Source: Cardiocondyla obscurior
Taxonomy: Eukaryota > Arthropoda > Insecta > Hymenoptera > Formicidae
Length of the DNA: 64,000 nucleotides
NCBI RefSeq assembly: GCF_019399895.1
Contig: NC_091866.1
Location: 15,001-79,000, forward strand
Direction: 5' to 3'
This document shows positions 1 through 11,360 of this stretch, piece by piece (within the stretch, counting starts at the first letter, position 1; each line of letters starts with the position of its first letter). The position numbers were made by a program, and so were the translations under genes. The notes under the pieces are model-generated. The model made no database searches. It was not told the DNA's origin and saw nothing but the letters and a program-made list of their open reading frames with translations.

Positions 1-1069
1 AAAAAAAAAATTTTTTGGCGGACCAAATTTTTGCGCCAAAAGACTAAAAATTTCGTTTTTGCCGCCGGCCGAGGCACGCGAAAATTTTACCGACTGTCGG
101 TAATGCAGATTTCTGTTTTACCGACATAGTATCAGTCGGTAAAACAGATTTTTCAAATTTATATCCGTCGGTAAAACAGATTAAAAAAAAAAAAAAATTT
201 TTTTTTTAAATTTTGTTTACCAAACCCATAAAAATTGAAAATTTGTTTGCCGACCAGCTATAATCGGTAAAACAGAATCTCATTACCGACGATCGGTAAA
301 ATTTTCGCCTTTTCGGCCCAAATCTTCGTAAAAATTTAGCTTTTTTGCGCGATAAATTTGGTCCGCCAAAAAAATTTTTGTCTTTTTTCAAATCTGTTTT
401 ACCGACCGATATAAATTTGAAAAATCTGTTTTACCGATTGATACTATGTCGGAAAAACAGAAATCTGCATTACCGACAGTCGGTAAAAAACGTTCGAGCC
501 GGCCTTCGGCCGGCGCATTCCGATGAAATTTAGCCTTTTTAGCGCTAAAATTTTAATTCATGAAAAAAAAAAAAAAAAAAATTTTTTTTTTTTAAATCTG
601 TTTTACCGACCGATATAAATTTGAAAAATCTGTTTTACCGACCGATACTATGACGAAAAAACAGAAATCTGCATTACCGACGGTCGGTAAAAAATTTTCG
701 AGCCGGCCTTCGGCCGGCGACAAAAACGGAAATTTTTAGCTTTTTGGCGCGATAAATTTTGGTCCGCCAAAAAAAAAAAAAAAAATTTTTTCAAATCTGT
801 TTTACCGACCGATATAAATTTGAAAAATCTGTTTTACCGACCGATACTCGGAAAAACAGAAATCTGTACCGCAGTCGGTAAAATTTTCGAGCCGGCCTTT
901 GGCTGGCGCGACAAAAACAAAAGGAAATTTTTAGCTTTTGGCGCGATAAATTTTGGTCCGCCAAAAAAAAAAAAAAAAAAAAATTTTTTTAAATCTGTTT
1001 ACCGACATATTCGGTCGGTAAAACAGATTTTGTTAAAATTGGTCGGTAAAACAGATTTAAAAAAAAAAA
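1..1069. repeat. ~205-bp low-complexity repeat family, inverted then tandem
   Basis: AT-rich units built around TTTTACCGAC / GTCGGTAAAA motifs, a GC block of GAGCCGGCCTTCGGCC type, and a segment reading GGCGCGATAAATTTTGGTCC. Sequence 1-190 is the reverse complement of the later units. From about 200 the units run forward (about 200, 391, 595, 797, 993), so the region starts with an inverted pair. Long A and T runs join the units. No believable protein coding is seen. Confidence 0.8.
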
Positions 1070-2228
1070 ATCTGCGCAGGTAGAAAGATGGGGAAATCAG
1101 TAGAAACACTTTTTGTTAATAAAATTTTGTTCTATCTTTCCCCCTGCGCGCACGAGAACAAAAACAAAAAAAAAAATCTGCGCAAGAAAGATGGAATCAG
1201 TAGAAACATTTTTTGTTAATAAAATTTTGTTCTATCTCTCCCTCCTGCGCGCACGAGGGCAAAAACCAAAAAAAAAAAAAATCTGCGCAGGTAGAAAGAT
1301 GGGGGAATCAGTAGAAACATTTTTTGTTAATAAAATTTTGTTCTATCTCTCCCCCTGCGCACGAGGGCAAAAACCAAAAAAAAAAAAAATCTGCGCAGGT
1401 AGAAAGATGGGGGAATCAGTAGAAACATTTTTGTTAATAAAATTTTGTTCTATCTCTCCCCCTGCGCGCACGAGGGCAAAAACCAAAAAAAAATCTGCGC
1501 AGGTAGAAAGATGGGGGAATCAATAGAAACATTTTTGTTAATAAAATTTTGTTCTATCTTTCCCCCGCGCAGGGCAAAAACCAAAAAAAAAAAAAAATCT
1601 GCGCAGGTAGAAAGATGGGGGAATCAGTAGAAACATTTTTTGTTAATAAAATTTTGTTCTATCTCTCCCCCTGCGCGCACGAGGGCAAAAACCAAAAAAA
1701 AAAAAAAATCTGCGCAGGTAGAAAGATGGGGGGAATCAATAGAAACATTTTTTGTTAATAAAATTTTGTTCTATCTCTCCCCCTTTGCGCGCACGAGGGC
1801 AAAAACCAAAAAAAAAAATCTGCGCAGGTAGAAAGATGGGGAATCAGTAGAAACATTTTTTGTTAATAAAATTTTGTTCTATCTCTCCCCTGCGCGCACG
1901 AGGGCAAAAACCAAAAAAAAAAAAAAAATCTGCGCAGGTAGAAAGATGGGGAAAATCAGTAGAAACATTTTTTGTTAATAAAATTTTGTTCTATCTCTCC
2001 CCCCCTGCGCGCACGAGGGCAAAAACCAAAAAAAAATCTGCGCAGGTAGAAAGATGGGGGGAATCAGTAGAAACATTTTTTGTTAATAAATTTTTGTTCT
2101 ATCTCTCTTTTCTTCCGCGCACGAGGGAAAAAACAAAAAAAAAAAAAAAAAATCTGGGCAAGTAGAAAGATAAGGGGAATCAGTAAAAACATTTTTTGTT
2201 AATAAAATTCTGTTCTATCTTTTTTTTT
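1070..2228. repeat. ~110-bp tandem repeat, about 11 copies
   Basis: Each unit starts TCTGCGCAGGTAGAAAGATGGG, continues through GAATCAGTAGAAACATTTTT and TGTTAATAAAATTTTGTTC, and ends in a C-run, a GCGCGCACGAGGGC box and a long A-run. Copies begin near 1070, 1171, 1281, 1390, 1493, 1597, 1709, 1818, 1929, 2036 and 2153. Length differences come mainly from the A and C homopolymers. Short overlapping open frames here merely reflect the repeat. Confidence 0.9.
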
Positions 2229-4210
2229 GTTCGACGCGGGTTTTCAAACTCTTTAAAACGAGCTCTTGATGAAACCCCTACGAAGCCTGTGGATCAAAAT
2301 ATTTTACATTTTCTGAAAAACTTTGATCGTTAATATCTCGGTCCACAGGCGTCGTAGGGGTCTGATCGAAAGCTCGTTTTGAAGGGCTTGAAAGCCCGCG
2401 TCGAACAAAGCGCAATAGCCTAGCCCTTCTGGTTCGCGAGATATTTCACATTTTCCGAAAAACTTTGATCGTTAATATCTCGGTCCACAGGCGTCGTAGG
2501 GGTCTGATCGAAAGCTCGTTTTGAAGGGCTTGAAAGCCCGCGTCGAACAAAAAGAAGCGCAATAGCCTAGCCCTTCTGGTTCGCGAGATATTTCACATTT
2601 TCCGAAAAACTTTGATCGTTAATATCTCGGTCCACAGGCGTCGTAGGGGTCTGATCAAAAGCTCGTTTTGAAGGGCTTGAAAGCCCGCGTCGAACAAAAA
2701 AAAGCGCAATAGCCTAGCCCTTCTGGTTCGCGAGATATTTCACATTTTCCGAAAAACTTTGATCGTTAATATCTCGGTCCACAGGCGTCGTAGGGTTCTG
2801 ATCGAAAGCTCGTTTTGAAGGGCTTGAAAGCCCGCGTCGAACAAAAAAAAGCGCAATAGCCTAGCCTTTCTGGTTCGCGAGATATTTTACATTTTCCGAA
2901 AAATTTTGATCGTTAATATCTCGGTCCACAGGCGTCGTAGGGGTCTGATCGAAAGCTCGTTTTGAAGGGCTTGAAAGCCCGCGTCGAACAAAAAAAAGCG
3001 CAATAGCCTAGCTCTTCTGGTTCGCGAGATATTTCACATTTTCCGAAAAACTTTGATCGTTAATATCTCGGTCCACAGGCGTCGTAGGGGTCTGATCGAA
3101 AGCTCGTTTTGAAGGGCTTGAAAGCCCGCGTCAAACAAAAAAAGCGCAATAGCCTAGCCCTTCTGGTTCGCGAGATATTTCACATTTTCCGAAAAACTTT
3201 GATCGTTAATATCTCGGTCCACAGGCGTCGTAGGGGTCTGATCGAAAGCTCGTTTTGAAGGGCTTGAAAGCCCGCGTCGAACAAAAAAAAGCGCAATAGC
3301 CTAGCTCTTCTGGTTCGCGAGATATTTCACATTTTCCGAAAAACTTTGATCGTTAATATCTCGGTCCACAGGCGTCGTAGGGGTCTGATCGAAAGCTCGT
3401 TTTGAAGGGCTTGAAAGCCCGCGTCGAACAAAAAAAAGCGCAATAGCCTAGCCCTTCTGGTTCGCGAGATATTTCACATTTTCCGAAAAACTTTGATCGT
3501 TAATATCTCGGTCCACAGGCGTCGTAGGGGTCTGATCAAAAGCTCGTTTTGAAGGGCTTGAAAGCCCGCGTCGAACAAAAAAAAGCGCAATAGCCTAGCC
3601 TTTCTGGTTCGCGAGATATTTCACATTTTCCGAAAAACTTTGATCGTTAATATCTCGGTCCACAGGCGTCGTAGGGGTCTGATCGAAAGCTCGTTTTGAA
3701 GGGCTTGAAAGCCCGCGTCGAACAAAAAAGCGCAATAGCCTAGCCCTTCTGGTTCGCGAGATATTTCACATTTTCGAAAAACTTTGATCGTTAATATCTC
3801 GGTCCACAGGCGTCGTAGGGGTCTGATCGAAAGCTCGTTTTGAAGGGCTTGAAAGCCCGCGTCGAACAAAAAAAAGCGCAATAGCCTAGCCCTTCTGGTT
3901 CGCGAGATATTTTACCTTTTCCGAAAAACTTTGATCGTTAATATCTCGGTCCACAAACGTCGTAGGGGTCTGATCGAAAGCTCGTTTTGAAGGGCTTGAA
4001 AGCCCGCGTCGAACAAAAAAAAGCGCAATAGCCTAGCCCTTCTGGTTCGCGAGATATTTCACATTTTCCGAAAAACTTTGATCGTTAATATCTCGGTCCA
4101 CAGGCGTCGTAGGGGCCTGATCGAAAGCTCGTTTTGAAGGGCTTGAAAGCCCGCGTCGAACAAAAAAAAGCGCAATAGCCTAGCCCTTCTGGTTCGCGAG
4201 ATATTTCACG
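2229..4210. repeat. 147-bp satellite array, 13 tandem copies
   Basis: The marker GCGCAATAGCCTAGCCC recurs at 2410, 2557, 2704, 2851, 2998, 3144, 3291, 3438, 3585, 3730, 3876, 4023 and 4170, a period of 147 with 1-bp jitter. Copies look more than 95% alike. The left edge, 2229-2301, is a diverged copy in reverse orientation, so the array begins with a head-to-head junction. The right edge is abrupt, passing straight into the 179-bp family. Because 147 is a multiple of 3, chance open frames run across copies; I do not regard them as genes. Confidence 0.93.
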
Positions 4211-5290
4211 CACGTGTTTTTGGCATTATTTATAAGTTTTTATACTAAATCGTATTTTGCATGTTAGTTTACAACAATTTAATGTTATTTATTAATTATT
4301 TTTACAATATTCTATTAATCGAATCGTTTCATGAATGTCAGTACTAATGCTGTGTTCCTATTGGTTGAAAATAATCGAGTGACATTTTGCACGTGTTTTT
4401 GGCGTTATTTATAAGTTTTTATACTAAATCGTATTTTGCAAGTTAGTTTACAACAATTTAATGATATTTATTAATTATTTTTACAATATTTTACTAATCG
4501 AATCGTTTCATGAATGTCAGTACTAATGCTGTGTTCCTATTGGTTAAAAATAATCGAGTGACATTTTGCACGTGTTTTTGGCGTTATTTATAAGTTTTTA
4601 TACTAAATCGTATTTTGCAAGTTAGTTTACAACAATTTAATGCTATTTATTAGTTATTTTTACAATATTTTATTAATCGAATCGTTTCATGAATGTCAGT
4701 ACTAATGCTGTGTTCCTATTGGTTGAAAATAATCGAGTGACATTTTGCACGTGTTTTTGGCGTTATTTATAAGTTTTTATACTAAATCGTATTTTGCTAG
4801 TTAGTTTACAACAATTTAATGCTATTTATTAATTATTTTTACATTATTTTATTAATCGAGTCGTTTCATAAATGTCAGTACTAATACTGTGTTCCTATTG
4901 GTTCAAATTAATCGAATGACATTTTACACTTCTATTTTGCGTTATTTATAAGTTTTTAAACTGAATCTTATTTTGCACGTTAATTTACAACAATTTAATG
5001 ATATTTATTAAGTAATTTTACATTAGTTTATTGTTTGAATCGATTCATGAATGTCAGTATTAATGCTGTGTTCCTATTGGTTGAAATTAATCGATTGACA
5101 TTTAAAGTTTGCTTTTTGCGTTATTTAATTGTTTTAATTCATAATTTATTTTGCACGTTAAATTACAACAATTTAATGCAATTTAATAAGTATTTTTACA
5201 TTATATTATTATTTAAGTTTTTTATTAATGCTGTGTTTCCATTGGTGAATACTTTTCGCGAAATATTTTATGCTTATTTTATTCGTTTGT
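4211..5290. repeat. 179-bp satellite array, block 1 (about 6 copies)
   Basis: CACGTGTTTTTGG recurs at 4211, 4390, 4569 and 4748, exactly 179 apart. Two further copies, near 4927 and 5108, are progressively diverged. Units contain a conserved TTTCATGAATGTCAGTACT segment and the box CCTATTGGTT (an inverted CCAAT-type motif). The same family returns at 11,361-12,660, also immediately upstream of an exon-like array. Confidence 0.92.
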
Positions 5291-5329
5291 AGAAGATCTA
5301 CTGCTTTTTCGAGTGTGCCGTTAAATTTT

Positions 5330-5422
5330 CTAACAAATTTGAACCGTCTTTTTGGTTCCCACAATGTGCCAAGACTGTGCATTAACGAGAATTAATTTTT
5401 ATAAAAGTTTTAATAGTGACAG
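5330..5422 (+). other. Leader-like module with 5' splice site, copy 1
   Basis: An unassigned segment ending AGTGACAG|GTATGTGA, a strong donor consensus, 60 bp before the first exon-like segment. Related modules, recognised by the shared TTGAAccGTCTTTTT..CCACAA.GTGCCAAG core and the same donor, lie at about 12,720-12,826, 15,602-15,798 and 15,953-16,148. All three frames into the next segment meet stops, so if transcribed it is probably non-coding or untranslated. The upstream limit is not defined. Confidence 0.5.
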
Positions 5423-5482
5423 GTATGTGATATAAATTAAAGATTGAAGCCTGAAAAACAAATATTTCTATTTGTTTTTTAG

Positions 5483-8040
5483 GCTTTAAACTTTATAGGC
5501 AAAAGGTACGTGACGGCAGCTAACCAACGAGACCATCCGGAGACCCGGGAAAGCCGCAGAAGTCCCTTTGACCATTCCTGGTGCAAGAGAAAAATCCTCG
5601 ACTTACCCAGTACTCCAGATAGCACTAACACTTTGCAGAGTGAATTCAGGTATGTCATGCGTTAGAATTTAATTAGAGTACCCTCCTCTATCGTGAGGGA
5701 CCGATTTTAGATTGCTCGAGAGCCTCAGTTAATTAAAAAGTGAGAAAATTGTCAAAATATAACTTTAACCTCAAAGTGTCACTTATGAGATTTTTAGTTT
5801 TAATTTAAAAATACTTCTGCTTTATTTACAGGTTTGGCGCTTTGGGGACGAAAGGTTCGCGACGGAAACTAACCAAGGAAACCGTCCGGAGACCCGGGAA
5901 GCCGCAGAAGTTCCTCTGACCATTCCTGGTGCAAGAAAAATCCTCGACTTACCCAGTACTCCAGATAGCACTAACACTTTGCAGAGTGAATTCAGGTATG
6001 TCATGCGTTAGAATTTAATTAGAGTACCCTCCTCTATCGTGAGGGACCGATTTTAGATTGCTCGAAAGCCTCAATTAATTAAAAAGTGAGAAAATAGTCA
6101 AAATATAACTTTAACCTCAATGTGTCACTTATGAGATTTTTAGTTTTAATTTAAAAATACTTCTGCTTTATTTACAGGTTTGGCGCTTTGGGGACGAAAG
6201 GTTCGCGACGGAAACTAACCAAGGAAACCGTCCGGAGACCCGGGAAGCCGCAGAAGTCTCTCTGACCATTCCTGGTGCAAGAGAAAATTCCTCGACTTAC
6301 CCAGTACTCCAGATAGCACTAACACTTTGCAGAGTGAATTCAGGTATGTCATGCGTTAGAATTTAATTAGAGTACCCTCCTCTATCGTGAGGGACCGATT
6401 TTAGATTGCTCGAAAGCCTCAGTTAATTAAAAAGTGAGAAAATAGTCAAAATATAACTTTAACCTCAATGTGTCACTTATGAGATTTTTAGTTTTAATTT
6501 AAAAATACTTCTGCTTTATTTACAGGTTTGGCGCTTTGGGGACGAAAGGTTCGCGACGGAAACTAACCAAGGAAACCGTCCGGAGACCCGGGAAGCCGCA
6601 GAAGTTCTCTGACCATTCCTGGTGCAAGAAAAAATCCTCGACTTACCCAGTACTCCAGATAGCACTAACACTTTGCAGAGTGAATTCAGGTATGTCATGC
6701 GTTAGAATTTAATTAGAGTACCCTCCTCTATCGTGAGGGACCGATTTTAGATTGCTCGAGAGCCTCAATTAATTAAAAAGTGAGAAAATAGTCAAAATAT
6801 AACTTTAACCTCAATGTGTCACTTATGAGATTTTTAGTTTTAATTTAAAAATACTTCTGCTTTATTTACAGGTTTGGCGCTTTGGGGACGAAAGGTTCGC
6901 GACGGAAACTAACCAAGGAAACCGTCCGGAGACCCGGGAAGCCGCAGAAGTCCTCTGACCATTCCTGGTGCAAGAGAAAATTCCTCGACTTACCCAGTAC
7001 TCCAGATAGCACTAACACTTTGCAGAGTGAATTCAGGTATGTCATGCGTTAGAATTTAATTAGAGTACCCTCCTCTATCGTGAGGGACCGATTTTAGATT
7101 GCTCGAGAGCCTCAGTTAATTAAAAAGTGAGAAATTAGTCAAAATATAACTTTAACCTCAAAGTGTCACTTATGAGATTTTTAGTTTTAATTTAAAAATA
7201 CTTCTGCTTTATTTACAGGTTTGGCGCTTTGGGGACGAAAGGTTCGCGACGGAAACTAACCAAGGAAACCGTCCGGAGACCCGGGAAGCCGCAGAAGTCT
7301 CTCTGACCATTCCTGGTGCAAGAGAAAATTCCTCGACTTACCCAGTACTCCAGATAGCACTAACACTTTGCAGAGTGAATTCAGGTATGTCATGCGTTAG
7401 AATTTAATTAGAGTACCCTCCTCTATCGTGAGGGACCGATTTTAGATTGCTCGAGAGCCTCAATTAATTAAAAAGTGAGAAAATAGTCAAAATATAACTT
7501 TAACCTCAATGTGTCACTTATGAGATTTTTAGTTTTAATTTAAAAATACTTCTGCTTTATTTACAGGTTTGGCGCTTTGGGGACGAAAGGTTCGCGACGG
7601 AAACTAACCAAGGAAACCGTCCGGAGACCCGGGAAGCCGCAGAAGTCTCTCTGACCATTCCTGGTGCAAGAGAAAATCCTCGACTTACCCAGTACTCCAG
7701 ATAGCACTAACACTTTGCAGAGTGAATTCAGGTATGTCATGCGTTAGAATTTAATTAGAGTACCCTCCTCTATCGTGAGGGACCGATTTTAGATTGCTCG
7801 AGAGCCTCAATTAATTAAAAAGTGAGAAAATAGTCAAAATATAACTTTAACCTCAATGTGTCACTTATGAGATTTTTAGTTTTAATTTAAAAATACTTCT
7901 GTTTTATTTACAGGTTTGGCGCTTTGGGGACGAAAGGTTCGCGACGGAAACTAACCAAGGAAACCGTCCGGAGACCCGGGAAGCCGCAGAAGTCTCTCTG
8001 ACCATTCCTGGTGCAAGAGAAAATCCTCGACTTACCCAGT
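5483..8040 (+). repeat. Exon-like tandem array, block 1 (7 complete + 1 truncated segments)
   Basis: Units of 346-349 bp each hold a segment preceded by a pyrimidine-rich tract and TTTACAG (or TTTTTTAG for the first) and followed by GAATTCAG|GTATGTCATG. Segments are 5483-5649 (167 nt), 5832-5995 (164), 6178-6343 (166), 6526-6689 (164), 6872-7036 (165), 7219-7384 (166) and 7567-7731 (165). An eighth starts at 7914 and breaks off at 8040, mid-segment. The small length changes, for example loss of a G in CCCGGGGAAG, shift the one long open frame. The intervening ~182 bp resemble small introns. Product unknown; expression cannot be judged from DNA. Confidence 0.85.
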
Positions 8041-8810
8041 AGTGTTTTTCGTGGCGTCGCCGGCAGATTTCGCAGATCCGCTTCTCGGTAACATCGCGGA
8101 GTTTAAAATAATTTTAAGTAGTACGTAATTCGAGTCACCGAATTGTGTATGGTCCGACATTTTCAAGGTATAATGTATTGTAAATTTTTAATGTACAATG
8201 CATCAAAAATTTCCCGTCCCACTTTAACAGACTGCGGACTGTCGGTTGTATATACTTTTAATATTTTCTGTGAGTACAACCGGTGTGGTTAAAAATTTTT
8301 GATGCATTCTACACATCTTTTATTTCAAAGCAATATAATATTAGTACAAAAAATACATGTAATATATGTATACAGGCGCGCGCCTGTATTTTAATTAAAG
8401 GTATTTAATTTATTAAATAAAGAAATTGTAAAAAAAGCATGCGACTTGCCAATCTGCATAAATTTCGGCGGAGTTGGTGAGTTGTGCCGGTGACTGTAAC
8501 ATAAAAAGGAAAAGAATTATGTAGACATGCCAGTTAGTCAATAAGATTAATATAAAAATGTAAAGGTTTTCTTTTAATAAAGATTTTATTTAAAAAATTA
8601 ATGCTTACCTAAAAGTTGCTCCGCCGTAGCAGGATGCCCCCCGGGCCTGCTCCTCCTCTCAGATGGGAGGTCGTCGTCGTCGTCGAGTCATCTTTTCGCG
8701 CACTGGAAACTCTCGCGAAATACTGTCATTAACCACTAACGCTATCACTCATAATTTAAATTATCACTCGTTAGTTTACATTATCACTCATAGTTTAAAT
8801 TATTATTAAA
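8041..8810. other. Non-repetitive spacer inside the repeat region
   Basis: No gene recognised. It holds a small inverted repeat (AATGCATCAAAAATTT at about 8198, reversed at about 8291-8308) with a second nested pair (GGTTGTA / TACAACC), and a short (GTC)n run near 8671-8685. Its left edge cuts the last exon-like segment of block 1. Confidence 0.6.
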
Positions 8811-10662
8811 ACACGGCACCCCGTATTATAAACGAAAACGCGACACTGTACACTCACACTCACTTACTCACATAATATTCACCGCGCACTTTATTACACT
8901 ATGACTCATATTCACCGCGCACTTCATAACACTATGACTCATATTCATCGCGCACTTTATTACACTATCACTCATACCTAGTTTAAATTATTACAAAACA
9001 AGGAAAAATTGTTCGAATAGGACTTTAAAACTACTAAAATACGCGTCGCACAATCCGGCGTAACGCGAATCTCTCAAGCAGCAGATGCCAATTTCCCGAA
9101 TTGCGTGCAGTAGCGCACGCACTATCAGTCACGTCTAACGAAACAGAAAACGACACTCCGCGAGGGACCGACGAATACTCCGGGCTGTACGACGATCCAT
9201 TAAAAAATAAATTAAAAACGCGAATTACTATATCCCGAAAGCGCGAAACAATATTCCGATTACGAGAAAAGCGACCTTGTTTTGTAATAACTTAAACACG
9301 GCACCCCGTATTATAAACGAAAACGCGACACTGTACACTCACATTTACACTCACTCACATAATATTCACCGCGCACTTCATAACACTATGACTCATATTC
9401 ACCGCGCACTTTATTACACTATCACTCATACCTAGTTTAAATTATTATAAAACAAGGAAAAATTGTTCGAATAGGAATTTAAAACTACTAAAATACGCAT
9501 CGCACAATCCGGCGTAACGCGAATCTCTCAAGCAGCAGATGCCAATTTCCCGAATTGCGTGCAGTAGCGCACGCACTATCAGTCACGGCTAACGAAACAG
9601 AAAACGACACTCCGCGAGGGACCGACGAATACTCCGGGCTGTACGACGATCAATTAAAAAATAAATTGAAAACGCGAATTATAACCCGAAAGCGCGAAAC
9701 AATATTCCGATCACGAGAAAAGCGACCTTGTTTTATAATAACTTAAACACGGTACCCCGTACTATATACGAAAACGCGACACTGTACACTCACACTCACT
9801 CACATAATATTCACCGCGCACTTTATTACACTATGACTCATATTCACCGCGCACTTCATAACACTATGACTCATATTCATCGCGCACTTTATTACACTAT
9901 GACTCATAGCTTAAATTATTATAAAACAAGAAAAAATTGTTTAAATAAAAATTTAAAACTACTAAAATACGCATCGCACAATCCGGCGTAACGCGAATCT
10001 CTCAAGCAAAAGATGCCGTTTCCCGAATTGCATGTAATAGTAGTGACTGGCAATAATAGCATGACTCAATGCGGCAACGGCGACTAACGCGCGTTAGTGG
10101 AGTGCGTCAGGCCTTACCGCGGATCGCGTACGTGAGTCCTGAAGTACCGAAAAAAACGAGAAAACGAGAGAAAAGTTGGAGGAAGGCATCTTCATGCTCT
10201 GTTCTGTTCGCGACCATACATGTGAGAGAGAACGCACGAATGATCGCTAAGAAATCATTAGAGGCGCCTATAATGATTTCTTAGCGATCACTCATGCGTT
10301 CTCTCTCACACGCACGGTCGCGAACAGAACAGAACATGAAGATGCCTTCCTCCAACTTCCTCGTTCTCTCGCTTCTCTCGGTACTTCAAGGTTCACGTAC
10401 ACGATCCGCGGTAAGCCTAACGCACTCCACCCTAGCTCACGCGCGTTAGCCGCTGTCACACAATGAGTCAGGTCATCATTGCCGGTCACTATACACTATT
10501 AGCACGTCTTACCAGACAGAAAATCGACACTCCGCAAGAGATAACGCGTACTCCGGCTGTACGACGATCAATTAAAAAATAAATTAAAACGCGAATTACT
10601 ATATCCCGAAAGCGCGAAACAATATTCCGATCACGAAAAAGCATCCTTGTTTTATGATAAAA
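8811..10662. repeat. 450-485-bp tandem repeat, 3 copies, third interrupted
   Basis: Units begin ACACGGCACCCCGTATTATA at 8811, 9296 and 9747 (periods 485 and 451). Each contains a variable number of ~33-bp sub-repeats (TCACCGCGCACTTNATNACACTATGAC) that explain the length difference. The third copy is split by a foldback element at 10,043-10,489 and resumes with the matching ACAGAAAATCGACACTCCGC segment to about 10,662. Short open frames in each copy are shared by descent but carry no recognisable domain. Confidence 0.85.
10043..10489. mobile_element. 447-bp foldback MITE with TA target duplication
   Basis: An almost complete palindrome: the left arm starts GTGACTGGCAATAATAG and the right arm ends in its near reverse complement (..CATTGCCGGTCAC). 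The arms (about 10,043-10,262 and 10,269-10,489) are high identity through their whole length, with a very short central loop around 10,263-10,268. The dinucleotide TA flanks both ends (10,041-10,042 and 10,490-10,491), as expected for Tc1/mariner-type insertion. It carries no transposase. The insertion splits an otherwise recognisable repeat copy, which fixes the boundaries well. Confidence 0.88.
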
Positions 10663-11360
10663 TAACGTTCTCCGCGCACTAGATCACTCGCGGTATATTC
10701 ACGACACTCCCGTTAAATCTTTAAACACGACCCTGAGACGTAAACGCGGTCTAACTGTCACTTTAATCCTTCGGTCGGTGTAACGAACGACACAAAACTT
10801 GCACGAAGCACCGGTATAAAACGCGCCGCGATATAAAATATTCCTACTGCGGTAGACACTCGCGGGATAGTCTACGACACTTCCTATTAACCTTGAATCC
10901 CGACACAAGAATCTAACTGTCACTTCAAGCGAGGTCCACGTCACCTTGTTGCGCGGTCAAAAGTCGTCGGTAGAATGACCGCGAAAACTTCCCCCAACCC
11001 CTTCAATGTTTTCCCTACTATCGCGCGGGATATTCTTTACCCCCTTGTGTTACCCCCACCGGGGGGTATTCACTATCCCGCTTTTTATCTCTACCGTTAT
11101 TCAAAACGCGCGACCACTTTTTTCGTTAAATTTTAGATTTCTGCACGAAGCATCGGTATAAAACGGGCCGCGATATAAAACATTCCTACCGCGGTAGACA
11201 CTCGCAGGATAGTCCACGACACTTCCTATTAACCTTGGATCCCGACACAAAAATCTAACTGTCACTTCAAGCAAGGTTAACGTCACCTTGTTGCTCGGTC
11301 AAAAGTCGTCGGTAGACTGACCGCGGAAACTTCCCCCAACACCTACCATTTTTTCCCTAT
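10663..11360. repeat. ~345-bp direct duplication (two GC-richer units)
   Basis: Segment 10,793-10,986 recurs at 11,140-11,335 with high similarity: GCACGAAGCA.CGGTATAAAACG, CGCGATATAAAA.ATTCC, TCTAACTGTCACTTCAAGC and GGTCAAAAGTCGTCGGTAGA are shared. A C-rich stretch with CCCCCACCGGGGGG lies between them (about 11,053). No gene recognised. Confidence 0.8.

Noticed and set aside
1113..2165. Overlapping lysine-rich open frames (repeated KKKSAQVERWG-type peptide)
   Set aside because: They follow the 110-bp repeat, shift frame with every change in A-run length and have no start, domain or splice context.
3621..3881. Minus-strand frame with a 49-residue peptide repeated
   Set aside because: The 147-bp satellite is divisible by three, so open frames continue between copies by arithmetic; indels break them in other copies.
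1070..4210. CRISPR-like regular repeats
   Set aside because: Repeats are directly adjacent tandem units without unique spacers, and the context is an animal genome.
9101..9746. Similar ~64-residue plus-strand frames in two repeat copies
   Set aside because: Shared because the copies are duplicates; the third copy lacks the frame and no family is recognisable.
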